A DNA stretch of 64,000 bases from Mucilaginibacter terrenus (GCF_003432065.1 NZ_QWDE01000001.1:1240001-1304000); one strand, 5' to 3'; positions 1 through 10,076 are shown, numbered from the stretch's first letter. The notes: generated by a model from the letters alone, not told the origin. Program-made: numbers and translations.

Positions 1-399
1 CATCAGCGGACCGCTGAACAGCTCATTATCAGACAGGCTTTGATCAAAGTAGTTGCGGTAAACAGACAGGGGCCCCTTCTCCAGCAGGTCCATTAACCAT
101 ATATTATCATAATGGAAGGCCATGTGGTTAGGCACAATATCCTGCAGCCATTTTATTCCGTTGTCCTGCAGTTCTTTGCTTACCTGTACCAGTTTTTCCA
201 GGGTACCAATCTCCGGGTTAATGCTCAGCGGGTCAGTACCGTCGTACCCATGATTGCTGCCAGGCACGGCCTTGAATATAGGCGATGCGTACAAGGTTTT
301 TATGCCCAGCTGCGACAAGTAAGGTATTATCTCCTGCAAATGCGCAAGCGTAAAATCCTTATGGAACTGGATACGGTATGTCGAGATGGGGTTAAACAT
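1..399 (-). CDS. treY: malto-oligosyltrehalose synthase TreY (5' part only)
   Basis: This is the first 133 codons of TreY, which turns the reducing end of a malto-oligosaccharide into a trehalose linkage; the gene leaves the window at base 1. The GH13 barrel start is clear: TYRIQFHKDFTLAHL, then LYASPIFKAVPGSNHGYD and DIVPNHMAF, the usual TreY order. The ATG at 397-399 lies inside the end of treZ and gives an 8-bp overlap, so the two are translationally coupled. The identification rests on these motifs and on its position after treX-treZ. The catalytic residues beyond the first barrel strands lie outside the window. Confidence 0.93.
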   Translation of the reverse strand, partial: MFNPISTYRIQFHKDFTLAHLQEIIPYLSQLGIKTLYASPIFKAVPGSNHGYDGTDPLSINPEIGTLEKLVQVSKELQDNGIKWLQDIVPNHMAFHYDNIWLMDLLEKGPLSVYRNYFDQSLSDNELFSGPLM

Positions 400-2227
400 T
401 TTGATTCGTGTAAATGATGATAGATTCGGGTAGAATTACCTCTGCTTCCCCGCCCCGAACGGATGTGCTGCGCTGGCCGCCAAATTCAGGATCGGCCGAG
501 TCAAGTATTATCGAAAGTGCCGGGCCATCTGCAGGCAATGCTAGTTGCTGCACCTTGTCAGAAAAATTCATAAAGCAATACACGTGTTCATCTCCCTCCC
601 AGCGATGCAGCCATAAGGTTTGCTGCTCCTGATCGCATGAAACCTCCAGTTGATGGCGGTTTAACGTAGCCAATGCAAGGGATTGTTTGCGCAGGACGAT
701 GAGCGTTTTATAGTAATGCAGCATAGTTTTATGTTGCTGCTGGTGTATGCTGTCCCAATTTAATGCTGAGCGCCTGAAAGTTTCTTCCGATTGAGGATCG
801 GGTGCTTCTCCTTCGGCATGAAAAGCTTTAAACTCTTCCTTACGGCCCTTCCTTACCGCTGCTATCATGTCCTCATCGGTATGGCTAACAAAGTACTGGA
901 AGGGGTTTTGCTCTGCATACTCCTCCCCCATGAACAACATGGGTAAATAAGGCACCACCATTACAGCACCCGCAAGTAGCTTCTGCATTTCAAAACTAAA
1001 CAGCACGCTACTGCGCTCGCCCAGCAGGCGATTACCTACGTGGTCATGATTTTGAGAGAACACAACAAATTGCTGCCCGGGATTATCTGTTTTGGTACCG
1101 AATTTCTTTTGGCGGTGCGGCGAGTACTGGCCATCGTACACGTACGCGTCGCGATAAGCTTTAGCCAGATCGCTAATACCACTAAAGTCTGCGTAGTAGC
1201 CGTTACGTTCGCCGCCGGCAGTAACCCTTAAGGCATGATGAAACTCATCTATCCACTGCCCGTCCATACCGTAACCCTGTGGCAACGGATCTATAAAGCG
1301 TTTATCATTAAGATCAAACTCTATAATGAGGTAATGCTTACGGCCCGTATCCGCCATTAACTCGTCTACAGACTCCTTAATTTCCTGTAGAATATGTTTC
1401 GGGCTAAAGTCTTTTATGGCGTGCACCGCATCCATACGCAGCGCATCTACATGAAAATCGCGGAACCACATTAGCACGTTCTGCTTAAAAAAGTTACGTA
1501 CCTCATCGCAATGGGCATCATCAAAGTTAATGGCATTACCCCATGGGGTGTTGTACTTGTCTGTAAAGTATTGGCCAAACTCGTTAAGGTAATTGCCCTC
1601 AGGCCCAACGTGGTTATACACCACATCAAGTATTACGGCCAGGCCCTTCTTATGACAGGCATCAACCAGTTCCATCAGCCCTGCAGGGCCACCATAGCTA
1701 TTTTGCACCGCATATGGAAATACGCCATCGTAGCCCCAGTTCCTATTGCCGGGGAACTGTGCTACGGGCATAATCTCGATAGCAGTAATACCCAGCTCTT
1801 TAAGATACTGTAGTTTTTCTGTTATACCGGCGAATGTACCTTCAGGTGAAAACGTGCCTGTATGCAATTCGTAGATAAGATATTGCTCTAACGCGGGATT
1901 AGCCCATTGGTTGTCGGTCCATTTAAACCCATTAACATCAATTACCTGCGAAGGGCCATGCACGCCCTGCGGCTGCGCACGTGACGCTGGGTCAGGCAGT
2001 TGTTTCTCGTTGTTCAGAACAACCTTATACAAATCGCCGTGCTGCACTTCTGTTGTAGAAAGCTGCCAGTAGCCATGTTCGCCCGCATTTAGCTCAATCT
2101 TTTTGCCGGTGTCCGTTAGTAAGATATTTACACTTTGGGCCAGCGGCGCCCAAACTAAAATATTGCAAATACCATCTTGCGTAAAGGTTAAGCCCGGCTG
2201 TATATTTGATAATTGATAATTTGCCAT
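392..2227 (-). CDS. treZ: malto-oligosyltrehalose trehalohydrolase TreZ
   Basis: TreZ releases trehalose from the maltooligosyl-trehalose made by TreY and is cytoplasmic. It is a GH13 protein with an N-terminal beta-sandwich of about 100 residues followed by the barrel. The conserved regions are DVVYNHVG (near residue 200), LRMDAVHAI with the nucleophile Asp (near 265), LIIEFDLND, and SQNHDHVGNR (near 394). I place the start at the ATG at 2225-2227 (MANYQLSN), which begins one base after the treX stop; an upstream ATG at 2254 would add nine residues inside treX. The length (611 residues) suits the family. It forms an operon with treX and treY. Confidence 0.93.
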   Translation of the reverse strand: MANYQLSNIQPGLTFTQDGICNILVWAPLAQSVNILLTDTGKKIELNAGEHGYWQLSTTEVQHGDLYKVVLNNEKQLPDPASRAQPQGVHGPSQVIDVNGFKWTDNQWANPALEQYLIYELHTGTFSPEGTFAGITEKLQYLKELGITAIEIMPVAQFPGNRNWGYDGVFPYAVQNSYGGPAGLMELVDACHKKGLAVILDVVYNHVGPEGNYLNEFGQYFTDKYNTPWGNAINFDDAHCDEVRNFFKQNVLMWFRDFHVDALRMDAVHAIKDFSPKHILQEIKESVDELMADTGRKHYLIIEFDLNDKRFIDPLPQGYGMDGQWIDEFHHALRVTAGGERNGYYADFSGISDLAKAYRDAYVYDGQYSPHRQKKFGTKTDNPGQQFVVFSQNHDHVGNRLLGERSSVLFSFEMQKLLAGAVMVVPYLPMLFMGEEYAEQNPFQYFVSHTDEDMIAAVRKGRKEEFKAFHAEGEAPDPQSEETFRRSALNWDSIHQQQHKTMLHYYKTLIVLRKQSLALATLNRHQLEVSCDQEQQTLWLHRWEGDEHVYCFMNFSDKVQQLALPADGPALSIILDSADPEFGGQRSTSVRGGEAEVILPESIIIYTNQNV

Positions 2228-2228
2228 A

Positions 2229-4352
2229 TTAGGTAAGCGGATGATGCAGCACAACTACCGACCTTCCTTCTACAGTGATGCATTCCTGGTCGGTTAAAAG
2301 CTTTTCATTCATATCGTCGTCACTGGTATTCAGGATTATTTTCCAGTCGTTGCTCTTTATCTTTTGCGGTATGTGGTAGTTCAGACTTTCATGATGGGCA
2401 TTGAAGATCACGTAAAAATGATCATCCGTTATACGTTCGCCCTGCGGCCCTACGGAGTGTAACCCACGGCCGTTAAGGAACACACCCAATGATCGTGCAA
2501 AGTCATGGTTCCAATTTTCGTCTTCCATCTCGGTGCCTTCCGGTAAAAACCAGGCAATATCCTCCAAACCTTTGCCTTTAACCGGCTGCCCCTGAAACCA
2601 CCGGCGCCTGCGGAAGGCTGGATGGTCTTTACGGAGTTTGATTAGTTTTTGAGTAAATGCCAGCAATTGCTGGTCAGCCTCTGCCCAGTTTAGCCATGAA
2701 ATTTCATTATCCTGGCAATAAGCATTGTTATTACCCTGCTGCGTACGGCCAAACTCATCCCCTGCAACCAGCATAGGTACACCTTGCGACAAAAATAACG
2801 TGGTAAGCAGGTTGCGTTTTTGTTTATTACGAAGCTTTATTACTTCTTCATCGTCTGTTGGCCCCTCAACGCCGCAGTTCCAGGAACGGTTATGGCTCTC
2901 GCCGTCGTTGTTGTCTTCGCCGTTTGCTTCGTTGTGTTTTTCGTTGTATGATACCAGGTCATTTAATGTGAACCCGTCATGCGCAGTTATAAAGTTTATA
3001 CTTGCGGTTGGCTTCCGGAAATTATCCTGATACAGATCGGGGCTGCCGGTAAAGCGTTGACCAAATTCGCCCAACATACTTTCTGCACCTATCCAGTAAT
3101 CGCGTATGCAGTCTCTGAACTTACCGTTCCATTCGCCCCATCCCGGTGGAAAGTTGCCCACCTGGTAGCCACCTTCGCCAATATCCCACGGTTCGGCTAT
3201 TAATTTAGCCTGGGAGATGATAGGATCCTGGTAAATAATATCAAAAAACCCGCTTAGGCGGTTTACCTCATGCAGCTCCCTGGCCAGGGTAGCTGCCAGA
3301 TCAAACCTAAACCCGTCAACGTGCATCTCCGTTATCCAATAACGAAGGCTATCCATTATATAACGCAACACATTTGGCAACATAGCGTTTAGCGTATTAC
3401 CTGTTCCGGTATAATCATTATAAAAACGTTTATTGTCATCTACCAACCGGTAATACGATGCATTATCAATACCTTTTAAGGATAGCATTGGCCCCATGTG
3501 ATTGCCTTCTCCGGTGTGGTTGTACACAACGTCCAGTATCACCTCAATACCAGCTTTGTGCAGTTCTTTAACCATTTGCTTAAACTCCTGCACCTGCTGG
3601 CCATGATCAACTATTCCTGCATAGCGGTAGTCAGGCGCGAAGAACCCAATGGTGTTATATCCCCAATAGTTAGTGAGGCCCTTCTCTACCAGGTGCCTGT
3701 CGGCAACGAACTGATGTATTGGCAACAACTCAATAGCTGTTATACCCAGATCAGTGAGATACTTTATACTTGCGGGATGACCGATAGCGGCATAGGTACC
3801 TCTAATATCATCAGGGATATCCGGGTGCATTTGAGTGAAACCTTTAACATGCGTTTCGTATATCACTGACTGATGATAAGGTGTTCGAGGATTTACATCA
3901 TTTCCCCAATCAAAGTTATTGTCTATCACCACCGATTTTGGCAAAAAAGGTGCACTGTCGGTTTCACTATAGCTAAGGTCCTCATCAGGATGGCCAAGTT
4001 CATATCCAAACAATGAATCGTGCCAGTCTATTACACCCGATATAGCCTTTGCATATGGATCAATTAACAGTTTATTAGGATTGAACCGATGCCCATTCTC
4101 TGGTTCATACGGGCCATGTACGCGATAACCATATAGTTGTCCCGCTTTAGCTTCGGGCAGATAACAGTGCCATACCTGGTGGGTACGTTCTGACAAGCGT
4201 ATGCGTTCTTCGTGTTGGGCTCCATCTTCGTCCGTAAATAAACAAAGTTCGACCCCAGTGGCATTGTCGGCAAATAAGGCGAAGTTAACACCTTCGCCAT
4301 CCCATGTGGCGCCAAGCGGATATGGCTTTCCAGGGTAAATCTTTTTAGTCAT
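2229..4352 (-). CDS. treX: glycogen debranching enzyme TreX/GlgX
   Basis: This GH13 isoamylase-type enzyme cleaves alpha-1,6 branches of glycogen and supplies linear malto-oligosaccharides to TreY/TreZ. A CBM48-like N-terminus (YPLGATWDGEGVNFALFA) is followed by DVVYNHTGEGN, DGFRFDLAA with the nucleophile Asp, AEPWDIGEGGY with the acid/base Glu, and ITAHDGFTLNDLVSY. The ATG at 4350-4352 (MTKKIYPGKPYP) is preferred; the frame stays open to a TTG at 4388. It is the first gene of the treX-treZ-treY operon. GlgX is the alternative name, but the tre neighbours favour a trehalose role. Confidence 0.92.
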   Translation of the reverse strand: MTKKIYPGKPYPLGATWDGEGVNFALFADNATGVELCLFTDEDGAQHEERIRLSERTHQVWHCYLPEAKAGQLYGYRVHGPYEPENGHRFNPNKLLIDPYAKAISGVIDWHDSLFGYELGHPDEDLSYSETDSAPFLPKSVVIDNNFDWGNDVNPRTPYHQSVIYETHVKGFTQMHPDIPDDIRGTYAAIGHPASIKYLTDLGITAIELLPIHQFVADRHLVEKGLTNYWGYNTIGFFAPDYRYAGIVDHGQQVQEFKQMVKELHKAGIEVILDVVYNHTGEGNHMGPMLSLKGIDNASYYRLVDDNKRFYNDYTGTGNTLNAMLPNVLRYIMDSLRYWITEMHVDGFRFDLAATLARELHEVNRLSGFFDIIYQDPIISQAKLIAEPWDIGEGGYQVGNFPPGWGEWNGKFRDCIRDYWIGAESMLGEFGQRFTGSPDLYQDNFRKPTASINFITAHDGFTLNDLVSYNEKHNEANGEDNNDGESHNRSWNCGVEGPTDDEEVIKLRNKQKRNLLTTLFLSQGVPMLVAGDEFGRTQQGNNNAYCQDNEISWLNWAEADQQLLAFTQKLIKLRKDHPAFRRRRWFQGQPVKGKGLEDIAWFLPEGTEMEDENWNHDFARSLGVFLNGRGLHSVGPQGERITDDHFYVIFNAHHESLNYHIPQKIKSNDWKIILNTSDDDMNEKLLTDQECITVEGRSVVVLHHPLT

Positions 4353-4642
4353 ACCACCAAAAGCAGTTAAATGCCTAATTGTTTTCAACAGGCCTTATTT
4401 TCTTATAACGATAAACTTTACGTTAAAACAACTATACCAAACCAAGAAGGTTATAAACCTATAAGAAACCCGCTCATCGTTTTAAGACAATTCGAGTGTC
4501 CAAAACCGCGGCAATTAACAGAGATGAGCTGGCCTTAACTGTACCCATCCAATGCAGTCAAAAAGCTAGCGTTTAAACAAATACTGCTTTTTGGTAACAA
4601 TTATAAAATATTGTTGTTGGTATGGTAATTTACAAAAGCTGA

Positions 4643-6430
4643 ATGGAAAAACATGTTTATAATACGGGGCTGATAGGAAATTGCGCGTTCCTGGCACACA
4701 TCAATAAAAACACAAATATAGAATGGATGTGCTGGCCAAGGTTTGACAGCCCGTTTGTATTTGGCGGATTGCTGGATCAAAACAAAGGCGGAGAGTTTTC
4801 CATTTTGCCAAAAACGGAATACACTACACACCAATTTTATTTAGAAAACACTAACGTGTTACGCACCGAGGTAACCAGCCAGAACGGCAAATACAGAATT
4901 ACCGACTTTGCGCCACGATTTTTTAAAAACGGCAGGTACTTTAAACCACTTATACTGATACGTAAGATAGAAGTACTGGAAGGGACCCCACAGATAAGAG
5001 TAAAATGCGATCCCGTTTGCGACTTTGGTCGTACAAAGCAAGCTAAGCTTCAGGGCAGCGACTCGATTGAGTTTACCGGTTGCGGGGAGAAGATAACGTT
5101 AACATCTAATATACCCCTCGCCTATCTTTTGGACGAGCAGTACTTTGCCCTTAATGAAACCAAGTACCTGCTGCTTAACTACGGTGCGGAACTCGATGGT
5201 TCGCTGGTGAGTACCTGCGAAGAGTACCTTCGTGAAACAACGGAGTACTGGCGTTTGTGGATAAAGCACTCGTCTATAGCTACATTTTACCAGCAATATG
5301 TTATCCGCTCGGCGTTGGTTCTTAAGATACACCAGTATGAAGATACAGGCGCAATTATAGCCGCAAGCACCAGCAGCCTGCCCGAGTTCCCCGGCAGCGA
5401 ACGCAACTGGGATTACCGTTATTGCTGGCTCCGCGATACCTATTATGTGCTAACCTCACTCAATCACATTGGGCATTTTGAGGAAATGGAGAGATACTTT
5501 AGCTACGTTACCGACATTTCGTTTACCGAAGGTGGCAGTTTTAGGTACCAGCCGCTGTACGGCATCACCGGGCAAAAGGACCTGACCGAAACCATCATGG
5601 AACACCTGGATGGATATATGGGTAACAAACCGGTACGGATAGGCAATCAGGCATCTGAACACATACAGAACGACATCTACGGTCAGGTACTGATATCTTT
5701 GCTTCCGTTGTATACAGACCACCGCTTTGTATTCAGCGAAAGGAAAGATTCCGACAAATGGATATCATCTATACTGGACAAAATAGAACGTACCATCGAC
5801 GAAAAAGATGCTGGCATCTGGGAGTTCAGGAACATTGCTCATATACACTGCTACAGTAACCTGTTCCAGTGGGCTGGCTGCAACGCTGCAGAGAAAATAG
5901 CATTAACCATTGGCAACGATGGGTTGGTAGAACGTGCTCAGTCGCTTAAAGCGCGTGCCGCAGCACATATAGAAAGCTGTTACGATCCGGAGCGACGTGT
6001 ATATACCCATGCAGTCGGCAGTCCACATCTTGATGCCAGTACGCTGCAACTGATCATGATGAACTATATAGACCCGGCATCTCAAAAAGCAAAAGACCAC
6101 CTCATCGCTTTAGAGAAGGAGTTGAAAACCGAAGGCGGCCTGTTTTATCGCTACATCCACAGCGACGACTTTGGCAAGCCAAAAACCACATTCCTGATCT
6201 GCGCCTTCTGGTACGTGGAAGCACTAGCCTGCGTAGGCCGCATGGATGACGCAATACGCGAATTTGAAAAGCTGATGAAATATTGCAATCACCTGCTGCT
6301 GTTTAGCGAAGATGTAGATGAAGAATCGGGAAGCCAATGGGGTAATTTCCCGCAGGCTTATAGCCATGTTGGATTGATGAACGCAGCTTACCGGATAGCA
6401 ATGAAACTGGACAGGCCGATTTTCTTATAG
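4643..6430 (+). CDS. glycoside hydrolase family 15 protein (glucoamylase or trehalase type)
   Basis: This 595-residue protein begins with the trehalase-like N-terminal domain typical of bacterial GH15 (NTGLIGNCAFLAHINKNTNIEWMCWPRFDSP) and continues into the alpha/alpha barrel. Family signatures are SLPEFPGSERNWDYRYCWLRD near residue 250, which carries the first catalytic Glu region, and FSEDVDEESG...GNFPQAYSHVGL near the C-terminus, with the second Glu. No signal peptide is seen, so it is probably cytoplasmic. It is divergent from the trehalose operon across a 290-bp intergenic region, so it may hydrolyse trehalose or malto-oligosaccharides from the same pool. Motifs do not fix the substrate. 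Confidence 0.85.
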   Translation: MEKHVYNTGLIGNCAFLAHINKNTNIEWMCWPRFDSPFVFGGLLDQNKGGEFSILPKTEYTTHQFYLENTNVLRTEVTSQNGKYRITDFAPRFFKNGRYFKPLILIRKIEVLEGTPQIRVKCDPVCDFGRTKQAKLQGSDSIEFTGCGEKITLTSNIPLAYLLDEQYFALNETKYLLLNYGAELDGSLVSTCEEYLRETTEYWRLWIKHSSIATFYQQYVIRSALVLKIHQYEDTGAIIAASTSSLPEFPGSERNWDYRYCWLRDTYYVLTSLNHIGHFEEMERYFSYVTDISFTEGGSFRYQPLYGITGQKDLTETIMEHLDGYMGNKPVRIGNQASEHIQNDIYGQVLISLLPLYTDHRFVFSERKDSDKWISSILDKIERTIDEKDAGIWEFRNIAHIHCYSNLFQWAGCNAAEKIALTIGNDGLVERAQSLKARAAAHIESCYDPERRVYTHAVGSPHLDASTLQLIMMNYIDPASQKAKDHLIALEKELKTEGGLFYRYIHSDDFGKPKTTFLICAFWYVEALACVGRMDDAIREFEKLMKYCNHLLLFSEDVDEESGSQWGNFPQAYSHVGLMNAAYRIAMKLDRPIFL

Positions 6431-6436
6431 TATAAG

Positions 6437-7531
6437 ATGGGGGATAAACTAAACTTATGGGCGAAACACCTGCCACATTGGTTGTGGAACCTGCTGGTTA
6501 TCGGGTTTGTATTGCTGATAGGCTTTGTTGTAAAGTGGGTTATAACAATCCTGCTTAATTACTACAAAAATAAAAAAGACGAAGATTACTCTTTCTTCAG
6601 ATCTGTAATTACACGTCTCAGCAGGCCGCTTAATCATTTTGTCCCGCTGCTTACGCTTAACATCTTGCTGCCATACCTGGCGTTAAAAGATGGCTATATA
6701 GACGATGTTAAGCGCTGGGCTGGAATAATGCTGGTGATTTCTTTCGCCAGTTTAGTAATGAACGGCATCAGGATCTTGGAGGATTATGTTTATCACAAAT
6801 ACAATTTCAACAAAGCAGACAACCTAAAAGAACGAAAAATACGCACGCAACTGCAGTTTGTACGGAAGCTGGCCAATGTGCTTATTATACTACTTACACT
6901 GGCGCTTATACTGTTGAGCTTCGAGAGTGTGCGTAAGATAGGTGCCGGTTTGTTAACCGGCGTTGGTATTGGTGGTATAATAGTTGGCTTTGCCGCGCAG
7001 AAATCTCTTGGCAATTTGCTGGCGGGGTTCCAGATAGCGTTTACGCAGCCCATCCGGATTGATGATGTACTGGTTGTAGAAGGTGAATGGGGCCGTGTTG
7101 AAGATATAACGCTAACCTATGTGGTATTAAATATATGGGATCAGCGCAGGCTAATACTTCCCATCAACTACTTTATAGAAAAGCCATTTCAAAACTGGAC
7201 GCGCACCACATCGGAGTTGCTGGGTACAGTGTTTTTGTATGTAGATCATACCGTTCCGGTGGATAAACTAAGGGAAGAACTTACACGGCTTTTAAACAAC
7301 ACGCCACTTTGGGATAAACGAGTTGGGATATTACAAGTTACTGACGTTAAAGAAGCTACAATTGAACTAAGGGCTTTAGTAAGTGCAGTAAACTCTTCTA
7401 CCGCGTTTGACCTTAGATGCTACATCAGGGAAAATTTGATCAAGTACCTGGCAGAAAATCACGAAGGTAGCCTGCCAAAACGACGACTCGCTATCGATCA
7501 GCCGCCAATGCCCGCTAAACCAGATCACTGA
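6437..7531 (+). CDS. MscS-family mechanosensitive ion channel
   Basis: This inner-membrane channel opens under membrane tension and releases solutes on hypo-osmotic shock. N-terminal hydrophobic helices lead to the pore-helix signature GAGLLTGVGIGGIIVGFAAQKSLGNLLAGF (residues about 170-200), then the beta domain with IDDVLVVEGEWGRVEDITL and LPINYFIEKPFQNWTR. At 364 residues it is longer than E. coli MscS because of extra N-terminal helices. It starts six bases after the GH15 stop, so the two are probably co-transcribed. With trehalose synthesis next door, a shared osmotic role is a reasonable inference. Confidence 0.92.
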   Translation: MGDKLNLWAKHLPHWLWNLLVIGFVLLIGFVVKWVITILLNYYKNKKDEDYSFFRSVITRLSRPLNHFVPLLTLNILLPYLALKDGYIDDVKRWAGIMLVISFASLVMNGIRILEDYVYHKYNFNKADNLKERKIRTQLQFVRKLANVLIILLTLALILLSFESVRKIGAGLLTGVGIGGIIVGFAAQKSLGNLLAGFQIAFTQPIRIDDVLVVEGEWGRVEDITLTYVVLNIWDQRRLILPINYFIEKPFQNWTRTTSELLGTVFLYVDHTVPVDKLREELTRLLNNTPLWDKRVGILQVTDVKEATIELRALVSAVNSSTAFDLRCYIRENLIKYLAENHEGSLPKRRLAIDQPPMPAKPDH

Positions 7532-7912
7532 TAAACACGGATACTTGTGGACCTTTGTGTATAATCGATTTACGTATCTATCAACCAATCTTATTAGCAC
7601 TACCCCATTATTGTAAATAGGAGCTGAACGCCAGCCGTGGGTGGTTTGTTATAACTCTTTGTAGGAATTTCTTTTTAAGATAATTTATAAATTATTTAAA
7701 AACTTTCCCTTTAATTTTTGTTTAAGTTAAACAATCATACTCAGCCGAATACTTATGGTTATTTACTAATAATGCTTTGTTTGCTGTAGCTTTTTACACA
7801 GATAAATGCGAATTAATGCTGAAACAATCTCCGGGTAATGTGGGATTATAATGCAGAGCCCAAGCTATCAAAGGCCGGCTAATATATACTATTGCCAACA
7901 GCAAAATTGAAT
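7532..7912. other. intergenic region between mscS-like gene and glf
   Basis: This 381-base AT-rich stretch has no convincing reading frame. It should contain the promoter of the following gene. The nearest match I see to the Bacteroidota -7 box is TAATTTTTG near 7713, which has one base too many between TA and TTTG. Confidence 0.4.
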
Positions 7913-9070
7913 ATGGAATTTAGAACTACTTATAATTACCTTATTGTGGGATCGGGTTTATTTGGAGCAGTGTTTGCCCATGAAGCAAACAAAAGAGGTA
8001 AAAAATGCCTGGTTATTGATAAGCGACAACATGCTGGTGGCAACGTTTTTTGTGAAAACCGAGAAGACATTAACGTACATAAATACGGCGCCCACATCTT
8101 TCACACCAATGACAAAGACATTTGGGACTACGTAAACTCTTTTGTAGAATTTAACAGGTATACCAACAGCCCGCTCGCTGTGTATAAAGATGAGGTTTAC
8201 AATCTTCCTTTTAACATGAACACGTTTTATCGCTTATGGAAAACGTTTACTCCTGAAGAAGCAAAAGAAAAAATCAGGGAGCAAATAGAGCATCTGAACA
8301 TAACAGAACCCGCCAATCTTGAAGAACAGGCACTCTCTCTGGTGGGAACGGATATTTATGAAAAACTTATAAAGGGTTATACCGAAAAGCAATGGGGCCG
8401 GGCTGCCACTGAACTACCTGCGTTTATTATCAAACGTTTACCTGTACGTTTTACTTACGACAATAACTACTTTAATGATAAGTACCAAGGCATACCTATT
8501 GGTGGCTATAACAAACTTGTAGACGGGCTATTGGATGGCATTGAGGTAAGACTTGGGGTAGATTATTTCGAAAATCGTGAAGAGTGGGACAAGTTGGCTC
8601 CTAAAATCATCTTTACAGGCAAGATAGATGAATACTACAATTACCAGTTTGGCCAATTGGAGTACCGCAGTTTGCATTTTGAACACGAAGTACATGATAA
8701 AGAGAACTATCAGGGCAATGCAGTGGTAAATTACACCGAAGCCCACATTCCGTACACCCGCATTATAGAGCATAAACATTTTGAATTTGGCACACAGCCC
8801 AACACGGTAATCACCAAAGAGTATCCGTCTGAATGGACAGCTGATAAAGAGCCCTATTACCCTGTAAATGATGCTAAAAACTCAGAAGTGTATAAACAAT
8901 ATCAGCAACTGGCGCGCAAGGAAGACAATGTAATATTTGGCGGCAGATTAGCCGAGTACAAATATTATGATATGCACCAGGTAATAGGCTCGGCGCTGAA
9001 AAAGGTAAAAGATCATTTTGCTGAGACAGAACCAGCTCACAAAGACAGCAATAGCAGTCACAACATTTAA
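7913..9070 (+). CDS. glf: UDP-galactopyranose mutase
   Basis: This flavoenzyme converts UDP-galactopyranose to UDP-galactofuranose for surface glycans. The N-terminal FAD-binding motif is YNYLIVGSGLFGAVFA, followed by DKRQHAGGNVF and the family hallmark HKYGAHIFHTND. Further signatures are GYTEKQWGR, IPIGGYNKLV and, at the C-terminus, FGGRLAEYKYYDMHQVIGSAL. I take the ATG at 7913 (MEFRTTYN); a TTG at 7892 would add seven residues. The length (385) is typical. No other glycan gene lies beside it. Confidence 0.94.
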   Translation: MEFRTTYNYLIVGSGLFGAVFAHEANKRGKKCLVIDKRQHAGGNVFCENREDINVHKYGAHIFHTNDKDIWDYVNSFVEFNRYTNSPLAVYKDEVYNLPFNMNTFYRLWKTFTPEEAKEKIREQIEHLNITEPANLEEQALSLVGTDIYEKLIKGYTEKQWGRAATELPAFIIKRLPVRFTYDNNYFNDKYQGIPIGGYNKLVDGLLDGIEVRLGVDYFENREEWDKLAPKIIFTGKIDEYYNYQFGQLEYRSLHFEHEVHDKENYQGNAVVNYTEAHIPYTRIIEHKHFEFGTQPNTVITKEYPSEWTADKEPYYPVNDAKNSEVYKQYQQLARKEDNVIFGGRLAEYKYYDMHQVIGSALKKVKDHFAETEPAHKDSNSSHNI

Positions 9071-9279
9071 CAAGCGGGAATTCACTGTGGTGTTTTATTG
9101 TTTACAACACTACAACTTGTACAAATACGTTTACGATGTACTACTAAACAAAGCAGATGACTTAACCTTTTTCTAGGCGGAGAATTATCCTAAAAGAACC
9201 AAATAACCACAAGTACCAGCGTGGCGGTAAAAATAGCTATTGTTGTATTTAACTAAGGTTTCAATACATTATCACCACC

Positions 9280-9615
9280 CTAATCTAGCCCGGGTGCTAA
9301 TAGGTCAGGGTCTACAGCACCTTCATTGCTGCGGGTGATCTTATGAAGATTAAACAACATCACCGCATCTACCTCCCTGCCGGTCAGCAATCCGCGGTCG
9401 AACAAACCGTAGAGGATAGTTTGTACTTCCTGACCACAAGATCCGGTACCCAGGCCAGGCTCCAGTTCCTCAAGTTTAGCCAGTACATCTTCTGGTGTCC
9501 CCTCGCCAATTTGGCCGAGCGCGTAAATAATCTTATCCTGCAGTGTGTCTTCATTATGGTATGCTGCAGGCACGTGTAACGGTTTATATTCTTCCCTGAA
9601 CTGCTCGTCTGTCAT
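9280..9615 (-). CDS. conserved small acidic protein of unknown function
   Basis: This 111-residue acidic protein has predicted helices and a C-terminal flexible tail (SNEGAVDPDLLAPGLD). The segment QDKIIYALGQIGEGTPEDVLAKLEELEPG resembles a small winged-helix or HEAT-like unit, but I do not recognise a family. The coding call rests on a good ATG, codon use like its neighbours, and the lack of a competing frame on the other strand. It is convergent with glf, with 209 bases between them. Confidence 0.65.
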   Translation of the reverse strand: MTDEQFREEYKPLHVPAAYHNEDTLQDKIIYALGQIGEGTPEDVLAKLEELEPGLGTGSCGQEVQTILYGLFDRGLLTGREVDAVMLFNLHKITRSNEGAVDPDLLAPGLD

Positions 9616-9818
9616 AATCGGTGGTTTAGCACTTTAACAGTCGATAAATGAAATAGTTCTTCCACTTTGATGCATCTCTAACCAGTATTTGTAACGATCT
9701 AACGAAGGCATAATCCGCCTTAAACCTGATTAAAGGCCTTTTTATCCACAATTAGCTTTACAGCACTTGTTAAATGCACACATAATTTTATTTTCGCAGG
9801 AGAATACAAGAACTAGCT

Positions 9819-10076
9819 ATGTCTGCACAACTAAACCTGGTGGAAACTATTTCCAGGTATGTTACCCTACAACCCGGCCGCAAAGCGCTTAAAGGAAAAT
9901 GTCCTTTTCATCGTGATGAGATGAGCTCGCTGATGGTTATACCTGACCGTGACATTTTTAAATGCTTCGGCTGCGGAGCAGAAGGCGGCACAATTGAGTT
10001 TTTGATGCTGCTTGAAAATAAAACCCGCACCCAGGTAGTTGAAGACCTCGGGAGGCGTACCTTTTCGGCACAGTAA
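9819..10076 (+). CDS. stand-alone CHC2 zinc-finger protein (DnaG N-terminus-like)
   Basis: This 85-residue protein consists only of the primase zinc-binding domain. C28-P-F-H31 and C49-F-G-C52 form the CHC2 zinc site, with the usual GKCPFHRDEMSSLMVIPDRDIFKCFGCGAEGGTIEFLM layout. In DnaG this module recognises single-stranded template and is followed by the TOPRIM domain; here the stop codon follows at once. There is no TOPRIM sequence downstream: the next gene is a radical SAM protein. It may be a solitary nucleic-acid-binding protein or a primase remnant. An intact frame and intact ligands favour a functional small protein. Confidence 0.8.
   Translation: MSAQLNLVETISRYVTLQPGRKALKGKCPFHRDEMSSLMVIPDRDIFKCFGCGAEGGTIEFLMLLENKTRTQVVEDLGRRTFSAQ

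Noticed and set aside
9190..9255. Short hydrophobic frame on the minus strand (TTIAIFTATLVLVVIWFF)
   Set aside because: It looks like a mini membrane protein, but there is no ATG in frame and it is under 25 codons.
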